This document shows positions 1 through 5,129 of a stretch of DNA of 5,129 nt, piece after piece. The DNA is from Burkholderiaceae bacterium. GTDB taxonomy: Bacteria; Pseudomonadota; Gammaproteobacteria; Burkholderiales; Burkholderiaceae_F. The notes beneath the pieces are model-generated. The model was not told the origin of the DNA and did no database searches. It worked only from the letters and a program-made list of their open reading frames with translations. The stretch lies in contig JACCYC010000376.1 in assembly GCA_013696665.1 (NCBI GenBank), forward strand, positions 1 through 5,129, given 5' to 3'. Each line of letters starts with the position of its first letter. Positions within the stretch are counted from its first letter, which is position 1. The translations under genes were made by a program, and so were the position numbers.

Positions 1-1150
1 TCGACGCGGGGTGAATCACCAGCGATTTTGCATCGCCTACATTTGCAAGATGTGAGAAAACGCGCAGCGCCTCGACAAAGGCGCGCCCCGATTGCCGGCT
101 GCCCTTCAGATCGAAGCTGAAGACCGCCCCACACCCGCGCGGCAGTAACACTTTTGCCAGCGCGTAGTCCGGGTGCGATTCGAGCTCCGGGTAAGCGACC
201 GATTGCACTTGCCGATGCGCAGCCAGAAACGCAACGACTTTTCGTGTGTTCTCGACGTGACGTTGCATTCTCAAAGGCAGTGTCTCAAGGCCCTGCAGCA
301 AAAAGAACGCAGTGTGCGGGCTCATGCACGCGCCGAAGTCGCGCAATCCTTCGCGTCGAGCGCGCAGCAGGAATGCTGCAACCGTGCTTTCGTCGGCGAA
401 GTTCATGCCGTGAAAGCCTTCATACGGCTCGGTCAACGTCTCGAACTTGCCGCTGAGTGACCAATCAAACGTGCCGCCGTCGACCAGCACCCCGCCGATG
501 GCGATACCGTGCCCGCCAATGAACTTTGTTGCTGAGTGATAGACGAGATCGGCGCCGTGATCGAACGGTTTCATCAGGTACGGCGTGGTGAAAGTCGAAT
601 CGACCAGCAGCGGCAACGCTTGTTCGTGCGCGATCGCGCTCACTGCAGGAATGTCCAGAACGTCGAGCCCCGGGTTACCCAGCGTCTCGCCGAACAACAG
701 GCGCGTGGTCGGACGAATTGCGGAGCGCCATGCGGCTAGGTCCCGGGGGTCGACGAAGGTCGTCTCGATTCCAAAGCGCGCCAGCGTGAAACCGAGCAGG
801 TTGTGCGAGCCGCCGTACAGCGCACGGCTCGCGACGATATGCGACCCCGCGCCCATCAGCGTCACGATCGCCAGGTGGAGTGCCGCCTGGCCGCTCGCAG
901 TGGCGATGGCGCCGACTCCTTTTTCCAGCGCGGCGATGCGCTCCTCGAACACGGCAACTGTTGGGTTCGAGATGCGTGAATACACGTGACCTGCGCGCTC
1001 CATGTTGAACAACGCGGCTGCGTGATCGGAGTTTTCGAAGACGTACGAGGCCGTCGCGTAGATCGGCACCGCCCGGCTGCCGGTTGCAGGATCCGGCGGC
1101 TGACCCGCATGCAACGCCAGTGTGTCGAAGCCGGGGTAACGGATGGTCAT
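1..1150 (-). CDS. metY: O-acetylhomoserine sulfhydrylase (homocysteine synthase), C-terminus cut by window edge
   Basis: A PLP-dependent enzyme of the Cys/Met metabolism family. It is expected to make homocysteine (or methionine) from O-acetyl-L-homoserine and sulfide (or methanethiol) in the cytoplasm. I translated the minus strand from the ATG at 1150-1148 and found 383 codons without a stop. Family members are about 430 residues, so roughly 45 C-terminal residues lie beyond position 1. Visible marks are the N-terminal FDTLALHAG block (residues 8-16), YSRISNPT (57-64), the cofactor-side SGQAA (86-90), ETLGNPGLDVLDI (155-167), and the PLP-lysine block SATKFIGGHG with Lys209 (codon 526-524). 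The ETLGNPGLDVLDI and VDGGTFDW (223-230) blocks favour MetY over the shorter MetZ/MetB relatives. The start fits the family N-terminus, but I see no good Shine-Dalgarno before it. The gene is divergent from pip. Substrate preference (acetyl versus succinyl ester) is inferred from family. Confidence 0.93.
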   Translation of the reverse strand, partial: MTIRYPGFDTLALHAGQPPDPATGSRAVPIYATASYVFENSDHAAALFNMERAGHVYSRISNPTVAVFEERIAALEKGVGAIATASGQAALHLAIVTLMGAGSHIVASRALYGGSHNLLGFTLARFGIETTFVDPRDLAAWRSAIRPTTRLLFGETLGNPGLDVLDIPAVSAIAHEQALPLLVDSTFTTPYLMKPFDHGADLVYHSATKFIGGHGIAIGGVLVDGGTFDWSLSGKFETLTEPYEGFHGMNFADESTVAAFLLRARREGLRDFGACMSPHTAFFLLQGLETLPLRMQRHVENTRKVVAFLAAHRQVQSVAYPELESHPDYALAKVLLPRGCGAVFSFDLKGSRQSGRAFVEALRVFSHLANVGDAKSLVIHPAS

Positions 1151-1155
1151 GGTCG

Positions 1156-1187
1156 TGGATGATCAAGGCGAAAGCCGCGATCATGCA
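1156..1187. promoter_or_regulatory. Imperfect dyad/hairpin in the metY-pip divergent spacer
   Basis: The 62-base spacer between the two divergent starts (1151-1212) carries an inverted repeat. ATGATC (1159-1164) pairs with GATCAT (1179-1184), and GGC (1167-1169) pairs with GCC (1174-1176) around a GAAA loop. A symmetric 2x2 internal mismatch lies at 1165-1166/1177-1178. Two further pairs, TG/CA, flank a single mismatch at the base. As DNA it could be an operator serving both genes. As plus-strand RNA it would form a short hairpin with a GNRA-type tetraloop. I could not match it to a regulator motif, and I found no convincing -35/-10 pair for either gene here. The structure is seen; any role is inference. 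Confidence 0.4.
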
Positions 1188-1212
1188 TCACGTTTGCGTA
1201 CACTCGGCGAGC

Positions 1213-2166
1213 ATGGATACGAGAGCAATTTTTCATCCCCCGGTCGAGCCCTACGACTCGGGCATGCTTGCCCTAGATGACGTGCATACGATGTATTGGG
1301 AAACGTCGGGCAATCCTGCTGGAGCGCCTGTGGTGTTCGTGCACGGGGGCCCGGGTGGAGGCTGTTCGGCCGAGCACCGGCGCTTTTTCGATCCGGATTT
1401 TTTTCGCATCGTGCTGTTTGACCAGCGCGGCGCTGGTGCGTCGACGCCCGTCGGTGACGCGTTCAACAACACCACGCAACATCTGATCGGCGACATGGAG
1501 TTGTTGCGGAAGTATCTCGAGATCGATCGCTGGCTGATCTTTGGAGGTTCCTGGGGCAGCACGCTCGGTCTTGCCTACGGCCAGGCGCATCCGGAGCGTT
1601 GTTCGGGATTCGTGCTGCGCGGGATTTTTCTTGGACGTCAGAGCGAGATCGACTGGTTCCTGTATGGCTTGCGCGCGGTATTTCCGGAAGCGTGGCATCG
1701 ATTCGCGAGCATGTTGCCTCCGGCGGAGCGCAAGGACCTGTTGCGGGGTTATGTGAAGCGGCTGTTCGATCCGGATCCGCGGGTCTATCTACCCTTTGCC
1801 CGCGCGTGGAGCGAATACGAGGGGTCGTGCTCAACGTTGCTGCCCAACCCGGAGCTGGTACGCCATTTCGCTGATGAAGCGCTGGGGCTTGCGCGCATGG
1901 AAGCGCATTACTTTGCACACCAGTGTTTTCTAGCCCCCAATGCGCTACTCAACAGCCTTTACCGCATCCGTCACATCCCGGCTTCGATCGTGCAGGCTCG
2001 TTACGACATGGTGTGCCCGATCGTCAACGCCGACGAACTGGCACGTGCCTGGCCCACTGCGAAGTACACGATCGTTCCGGATGCCGGTCATTCAGTGTGG
2101 GAGCCGTCGGTCAGCGCGGCTGTTGTGGCAGAAGTCGAGCGCATGAAGCTGCATCTTGTGGGGTAG
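1213..2166 (+). CDS. pip: Proline iminopeptidase (alpha/beta hydrolase, peptidase family S33)
   Basis: A cytoplasmic aminopeptidase that releases N-terminal proline from peptides. The protein is 317 residues, the usual family length (about 313-320). It shows the oxyanion-side HGGPGGG (44-50), the DQRGAGAS strand (70-77) and the nucleophile elbow GGSWGS with Ser113. Asp265 (in ARYDMVCP) and His293 (in DAGHSVWEP) complete the catalytic triad. Glu203 and Glu230, in the EYEG and MEAHYF contexts, match the acidic pair that binds the substrate amino terminus in the Serratia and Xanthomonas enzymes. Arg136 and Phe139 also fall at family positions. The reading frame is open upstream and offers an ATG at 1183. 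I chose 1213 because MDTRAIFHPPVEPYDSGML resembles the normal family N-terminus. Neither start has a strong ribosome site. One oddity is that the usual Arg after DQRGxG is Ala76, and the following His is replaced by Val80. An N-terminal extension of 10 residues cannot be excluded. Confidence 0.92.
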   Translation: MDTRAIFHPPVEPYDSGMLALDDVHTMYWETSGNPAGAPVVFVHGGPGGGCSAEHRRFFDPDFFRIVLFDQRGAGASTPVGDAFNNTTQHLIGDMELLRKYLEIDRWLIFGGSWGSTLGLAYGQAHPERCSGFVLRGIFLGRQSEIDWFLYGLRAVFPEAWHRFASMLPPAERKDLLRGYVKRLFDPDPRVYLPFARAWSEYEGSCSTLLPNPELVRHFADEALGLARMEAHYFAHQCFLAPNALLNSLYRIRHIPASIVQARYDMVCPIVNADELARAWPTAKYTIVPDAGHSVWEPSVSAAVVAEVERMKLHLVG

Positions 2167-2185
2167 CGGCACTTACTTTGCCGCT
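2165..2185 (+). terminator. Stem-loop overlapping the pip stop codon, possible weak terminator
   Basis: AGCGGCA (2165-2171) and TGCCGCT (2179-2185) form a perfect 7-bp stem with a 7-base loop. The first two stem bases are the last two bases of the pip TAG. The downstream tract (TTGTTCGTT) is only moderately T-rich, so intrinsic termination may be inefficient. The hairpin could instead protect the 3' end of the pip message or attenuate read-through into the CBS gene. Confidence 0.45.
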
Positions 2186-2213
2186 TGTTCGTTCGCTCGC
2201 AGCGGTCTACGAT
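2185..2213 (+). promoter_or_regulatory. Candidate sigma-70-type promoter for the CBS-renalase-transporter unit
   Basis: TTGTTC (2185-2190) is followed by exactly 17 bases and then TACGAT (2208-2213). The -10-like box matches the consensus at four of six positions and the -35-like box at three of six. It lies just after the pip hairpin and about 35 bases before the CBS start. This would be a sensible place for a new transcript, but matches of this quality arise by chance. Confidence 0.3.
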
Positions 2214-2237
2214 CATTTGCATCGCCGCCTTCGCGAC

Positions 2238-2243
2238 GGGAGA
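2238..2243 (+). promoter_or_regulatory. Ribosome binding site of the CBS gene
   Basis: GGGAGA lies 4 bases before the ATG at 2248, counted from its last base, with the GGAG core ending 5 bases before that ATG. It decides the start in favour of 2248 over the in-frame ATG at 2185, which would add 21 residues that do not look like CBS-protein sequence. Confidence 0.7.
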
Positions 2244-2247
2244 AATC

Positions 2248-2700
2248 ATGAAAGTTGCCGACATACTTCGCGTCAAGGGCACTGCGCTTTACACCGTCAC
2301 GCCGGATGCATCGCTTAGAGATGCGATAAACCTGATGGCCGAAATGGATATTGGCTCCGCGGTCGTAATGGAGTTTGGCCAGTTGGCGGGCATGTTGACC
2401 TTCCGCGAAGTCATCAATCGGCTACATCAAAACGGGGGGGCCGTTGGCGATGTGTCGACACGAGCCGCGATGGATCCCTCACCGCTCACGGTGACCTCGG
2501 ATACGGACATCATGGAAGTGCGTCGCCTTATGCTCGAACGCCACGCGCGCTACCTGCCGGTGATGGATGGACGAACGCTTGCGGGCGTCATTTCCTTTTA
2601 CGACGTGGCCAGAGCGGTGCTGGAAGAGCAAAGCTTCGAGAACAGAATGCTGAAGGCGTACATCGGCGATTATCACGAGCCTGAGGAGGCACGCAGCTGA
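2248..2700 (+). CDS. Stand-alone tandem CBS-domain protein
   Basis: A 150-residue protein consisting almost entirely of a Bateman module, two CBS domains at about residues 10-60 and 78-127. No catalytic or DNA-binding domain is attached. The first repeat has the VTPDASLRDAINLMAEMDIGSAVV pattern and ends in GMLTFREV. The second has VTSDTDIMEVRRLMLERHARYLPV and ends in GVISFYDV. Ser116 and Asp119 of the latter fit the S/T-x-x-D motif that contacts ribose in nucleotide-binding CBS pairs. Such proteins often bind AMP, ATP, NAD or S-adenosylmethionine and act as sensors, so a ligand is likely but unidentified. There is no signal peptide or membrane segment, hence it is cytoplasmic. The gene lies 81 bases after pip and 2 bases before the renalase gene, pointing to co-expression with the latter. 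A run of seven Gs sits between the domains. Confidence 0.88.
   Translation: MKVADILRVKGTALYTVTPDASLRDAINLMAEMDIGSAVVMEFGQLAGMLTFREVINRLHQNGGAVGDVSTRAAMDPSPLTVTSDTDIMEVRRLMLERHARYLPVMDGRTLAGVISFYDVARAVLEEQSFENRMLKAYIGDYHEPEEARS
2434..2440 (+). repeat. Seven-G homopolymer inside the CBS gene
   Basis: Seven consecutive G bases encode Gly63-Gly64 and the first base of Ala65 in the linker between the two CBS domains. The frame is intact as read. Tracts of this length can slip during replication or sequencing, and a one-base change would truncate the second CBS domain and uncouple the downstream start. Confidence 0.6.
2683..2689 (+). promoter_or_regulatory. Ribosome binding site for the renalase gene, inside the CBS gene
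   Basis: GAGGAGG is a strong Shine-Dalgarno match within the last codons of the CBS gene. It lies 13 bases before the GTG at 2703, which is somewhat far. A CTG at 2697, in the same frame and overlapping the CBS stop, would have the ideal spacing but is a rare start. GTG therefore remains the better choice. Confidence 0.55.
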
Positions 2701-2702
2701 GC

Positions 2703-3731
2703 GTGGCGACTCCGGAAGCGGGCAGCGACTCCTCGCCGGGTCACGAGTCACGTCCGCTCCCGAATGACTTTCGCATCGCCGTAGTCGGCGCTGGCATCGC
2801 GGGGCTGGCATGCGCGCGTCAGCTGGCATCGCGCGGCGGCAAGGTCACGGTGTTCGAGCAGGCACGACGGCCAGGCGGACGCGCCGGCACGCTTCGAACC
2901 GAATCCGGCAATTTCGACCACGGCGCAAAATACTTCACAGTGCAAAGCCACGGGTTCGAACGCGTTGTTGCGCAGTGGCTACAGCAAGGTACCGTCAAAC
3001 GTTGGGACGGACGTGTGATCTCGATTGACGGTGGAAAGACAGAAGACAAGACGGCATCTGCAACGCGCTACGTCGGCACTGACGGCATGATTTCGATCGC
3101 GCGTCACCTTGCCGAAGGACTTGACCTGCGCCTTGATACGCGCATCGGTTCGCTGGTGCAGACTGGCTCGCGCTGGTCCTTGCTCGACGAAACCGAACGC
3201 ACGCCGACACCGGGCGGCTTTGATGCCGTGGTGGTGGCGATGCCGTCAATTCAGGCAGCGCAACTGGCCGGTGTTACGCCCGCGTTGGTGCCTAGCTTGA
3301 GAATGGTTGAATGGCGGCCGTGTTGGTCGGCGATGTTGACGCTGCAGGTTGCGAGCGGTTTTGATTTCGCGGGCGCGTTCGTCGAGGACCACGCATCGCT
3401 CGCGTGGGCCGCGCGGGAGATCGACGCTGCAGGCGCCGAACATTGGGTTTTGCATGCAACGGCGGGCTGGTCGGGCTCGCATCTGAACATGCCCAGTGAT
3501 GACGTGGCCGCGCTGCTGGCGCAGGCGCTTGCCGAGCGCTTCAATTTTGGGTTCCGGCCGGCGTTTGTCGCTGCGCATCGCTGGCTGTACGCAACTCCAG
3601 TGCGACCGCTGATGGAGCGATATATGTGGGATGCCGCTTCGCGCGTTGGAGCCGTGGGTGATTGGTGCCAGGGTCCGAGATTGGAGGGCGCCTATCTGTC
3701 CGGAGATGGTCTTGGCGCGGCGCTACTTTGA
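2703..3731 (+). CDS. Renalase-type NAD(P)/FAD-dependent oxidoreductase
   Basis: A 342-residue flavoprotein of the bacterial renalase group (COG3380-like, amine-oxidase fold). Characterised bacterial renalases oxidise mis-reduced dihydro-NAD(P) isomers back to NAD(P)+, passing electrons to oxygen; that role here is inferred from family. The FAD dinucleotide fold is visible: IAVVGAGIAG (25-34), Glu52 closing the second strand, then RPGGR (56-60). Family blocks follow: FDHGAKYFT (71-79), RYVGTDGM (122-129), WVLHATAGWS (248-257), HRWLYATP (292-299), and the FAD-closing GDWCQGPRLEGAYLSG (319-334). The start is a GTG 2 bases after the CBS stop. The first ~22 residues (Ser/Pro/Gly-rich) are a tail before the fold. 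The protein ends abruptly at GAALL, a few residues shorter than I expect for relatives, and its stop overlaps the next gene. There is no signal peptide, so it is cytoplasmic. Classification as general amine oxidase is less likely. Confidence 0.87.
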   Translation: MATPEAGSDSSPGHESRPLPNDFRIAVVGAGIAGLACARQLASRGGKVTVFEQARRPGGRAGTLRTESGNFDHGAKYFTVQSHGFERVVAQWLQQGTVKRWDGRVISIDGGKTEDKTASATRYVGTDGMISIARHLAEGLDLRLDTRIGSLVQTGSRWSLLDETERTPTPGGFDAVVVAMPSIQAAQLAGVTPALVPSLRMVEWRPCWSAMLTLQVASGFDFAGAFVEDHASLAWAAREIDAAGAEHWVLHATAGWSGSHLNMPSDDVAALLAQALAERFNFGFRPAFVAAHRWLYATPVRPLMERYMWDAASRVGAVGDWCQGPRLEGAYLSGDGLGAALL

Positions 3732-5129
3732 GCGGCGCTTCCACTGGATCGCAGCTGGCTCTGCTGCGCCAGCGTCGATTTGCACCGCTCTTCTGGGTTC
3801 AGTTCCTCGGCGCCGCCAACGATAACGTCTTCAAGTTTGCGTTCACGCTGCTCGCGACTTATGCCGCCGCGCAGTGGGGCGGCCTCGACCCGCGCTATGC
3901 CGGCTTCGCGATTGGCGCGCTTTTCATTGCTCCGTTTGTAATCCTTTCCGCGACCGCCGGCCAACTCGCTGACAAACGAGAAAAATCGTGGCTGATCCGA
4001 CGCCTGAAAGACGCCGAGATCTTCGTCATGTCGGTCGCTGCGATTGGGTTGATCCTGCAGTGGTGGGTGGCCGTCTATGCCGCAGTTCTGCTGATCGGGC
4101 TGCAGGCGACCGTGTTCGGCCCGGTCAAGTATTCGTATCTGCCGCAGCATTTAAACCCGGCTGAACTGACCGGTGGCAATGCGCTGATCGAGATGGGTAC
4201 GTTTGTCGCAATCCTGCTGGGAACGATCGCCGCTGGCGTGCTTTTGAACACATTTACCGACGGCGCTGCGGCCGTCGCTGCGGCGGTTTTGGGGCTTGCC
4301 ATTTTGGGTCGGATTGCAGCGCAGTTCATCCCGGCGTCGCCGGCGGCCGATGCCGGGTTGCGCATCAACTGGAATCCATTGTCTGAAACGTGGGCGAATC
4401 TGAAGATCGCTCATCGTGACCGGGCAGTGTTCAACTCGTTGCTCGGCATCTCGTGGCTCTGGTTTTTTGGTTCGATTTTTCTTACCAGCCTGGCGCCGTT
4501 CGCGCGCGACAATCTGGGCGGCAATGAAACGGTCGTCACCTTCTTGCTCGCCGTGTTTTCGATCGGCATCGGTGCCGGCGCCCTGCTGACCGAGCGTCTG
4601 TCCGGACGCAAGGTCGAGATCGGGTTGGTGCCGCTGGGTTCGATCGGCATGAGCCTGTTCGCCGCCGATTTGTACTTCGCAGCGCGCGGTGTTGCGCCAA
4701 TGAAGTCCGGCAGCGTGCTGCAATTTCTTGCGCTTGAGGGTGCGTGGCGCATCGTCGCCGGCCTCGCGCTGCTGTCGGCGTTTGCCGGTTTGTACTCAGT
4801 GCCACTTTACGCGTTGATACAGACGCGTGCGCAGAAAACTCATGTTGCCCGCATTGTTGCTGCCAACAATATTCTGAACGCGCTGTTCATCGTCGTGGCG
4901 TCGATAATGGCCGCAGCATTGCTCGGCGCGGGACTGACGATCCCGCAACTGTTCTTGGTTGCAGCCATCATGAACGCCGCCGTGGCCACCTATATATATC
5001 GTCTGGTGCCCGAATTCCTGTTGCGTTTCCTCGCGTGGGTTCTGTCGCACGTTCTGTATCGGGTCCACTCGATTGGCACCGATCGGCTGCCGGATTCCGG
5101 TCCCGCAATCCTGGTTTGCAACCATGTGA
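3728..5129 (+). CDS. LplT-like MFS lysophospholipid transporter fused to a PlsC-type acyltransferase, 3' end cut by window edge
   Basis: 467 codons are open to the right edge. Residues ~18-440 form a multi-spanning major facilitator domain of the LplT type. It has QFLGAANDNVFK (25-36) in the first helix, LADKREKSWLIRRLKDAEI (80-98) in the conserved cytoplasmic loop, and GPVKYSYLPQHL then ELTGGNALIE (131-155). Long hydrophobic helices follow. After residue ~440 a linker leads into PAILVCNHV (459-467), the start of the NHxxxxD acyltransferase motif, which the window cuts in mid-motif. The protein should flip lysophospholipids across the inner membrane and re-acylate them. Known relatives are either two-domain (transporter plus acyltransferase) or carry an added acyl-ACP/AMP ligase domain as in Aas; the window cannot tell which. 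I chose the TTG at 3728 because the frame has no ATG or GTG near and MSGASTGSQLALLRQRRFAPLFW matches the family N-terminus. It overlaps the renalase stop by 4 bases, and its own Shine-Dalgarno is poor. Confidence 0.88.
   Translation, partial: MSGASTGSQLALLRQRRFAPLFWVQFLGAANDNVFKFAFTLLATYAAAQWGGLDPRYAGFAIGALFIAPFVILSATAGQLADKREKSWLIRRLKDAEIFVMSVAAIGLILQWWVAVYAAVLLIGLQATVFGPVKYSYLPQHLNPAELTGGNALIEMGTFVAILLGTIAAGVLLNTFTDGAAAVAAAVLGLAILGRIAAQFIPASPAADAGLRINWNPLSETWANLKIAHRDRAVFNSLLGISWLWFFGSIFLTSLAPFARDNLGGNETVVTFLLAVFSIGIGAGALLTERLSGRKVEIGLVPLGSIGMSLFAADLYFAARGVAPMKSGSVLQFLALEGAWRIVAGLALLSAFAGLYSVPLYALIQTRAQKTHVARIVAANNILNALFIVVASIMAAALLGAGLTIPQLFLVAAIMNAAVATYIYRLVPEFLLRFLAWVLSHVLYRVHSIGTDRLPDSGPAILVCNHV

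Noticed and set aside
154..460. Two overlapping plus-strand open frames of 100 and 95 residues
   Set aside because: Both lie opposite metY, whose reading is continuous and motif-bearing. Neither has a convincing ribosome site or protein-like composition.
675..1184. Long minus-strand open frame, 169 residues, covering the metY 5' end in another frame
   Set aside because: It is an out-of-frame shadow of metY. The metY frame has clear family motifs and this one has Arg/Gly-rich composition with none.
1193..1204. TACACT as a -10 box for pip
   Set aside because: No -35-like hexamer lies at 16-18 bases upstream, and the start of transcription would be almost on the ATG at 1213.
1151..1212. SAM or SAH riboswitch in the metY leader
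   Set aside because: The spacer is too short and shows only one simple hairpin. None of the conserved junction or pseudoknot elements of known SAM/SAH riboswitches could be seen.
1510..1540. Cluster of GATC sites (several within about 30 bases)
   Set aside because: It falls in pip codons (Glu-Ile-Asp-Arg, Leu-Ile) that naturally generate GATC. The context is coding, with no origin-like AT-rich repeats.
4151..4723. 190-residue minus-strand open frame opposite the transporter
   Set aside because: Its Gln/Arg/Asp-rich, low-complexity composition is typical of the antisense of a GC-rich membrane-protein gene. The plus strand reads as a continuous LplT-like protein.
4991..5000. TATATATAT-like run resembling a -10 box or AT-rich signal
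   Set aside because: It encodes Thr-Tyr-Ile-Tyr within the last predicted transporter helix region, and no start or partner box lies downstream.
4796..5125. 109-residue minus-strand open frame at the right end
   Set aside because: It is antisense to the well-supported transporter frame, has no recognisable domain, and its Gln/Arg/Gly richness is an expected artefact.

Overview
The window looks like ordinary chromosomal DNA from a moderately GC-rich beta-proteobacterium, most likely of the Burkholderiaceae (Burkholderia/Paraburkholderia-like). This rests on codon use (strong G/C at third positions, roughly 60 % GC by eye) and on my recollection of the family-level sequence of the encoded proteins. 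No database search was possible. I see no mobile element, CRISPR array, tRNA or rRNA. Every long stretch is accounted for by five protein genes, two of which run off the window ends.

Layout. Positions 1-1150 on the minus strand hold most of metY, an O-acetylhomoserine sulfhydrylase whose C-terminus lies beyond the left edge. A 62-base divergent spacer (1151-1212) with a strong dyad follows. The plus strand then carries pip (proline iminopeptidase, 1213-2166), an 81-base gap with a stop-codon-overlapping hairpin and a candidate promoter, a tandem-CBS-domain protein (2248-2700), a renalase-type FAD oxidoreductase (2703-3731) and the 5' part of an LplT-like transporter fused to a PlsC-type acyltransferase (3728 to the right edge).

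How the genes work together. MetY and Pip are metabolic housekeeping enzymes (sulfur assimilation into homocysteine; removal of N-terminal proline) that share a divergent control region. The last three genes are tightly packed: a 2-base gap, then a 4-base overlap with a TTG start. They look like one translationally coupled unit. It would join a putative adenine-nucleotide sensor (CBS pair), an enzyme expected to repair mis-reduced NAD(P)H, and a membrane phospholipid flippase/acyltransferase. A functional link between nucleotide state and lysophospholipid recycling is inference only. This cluster is the most interesting thing here, but I find no clear evidence of a wholly new system.
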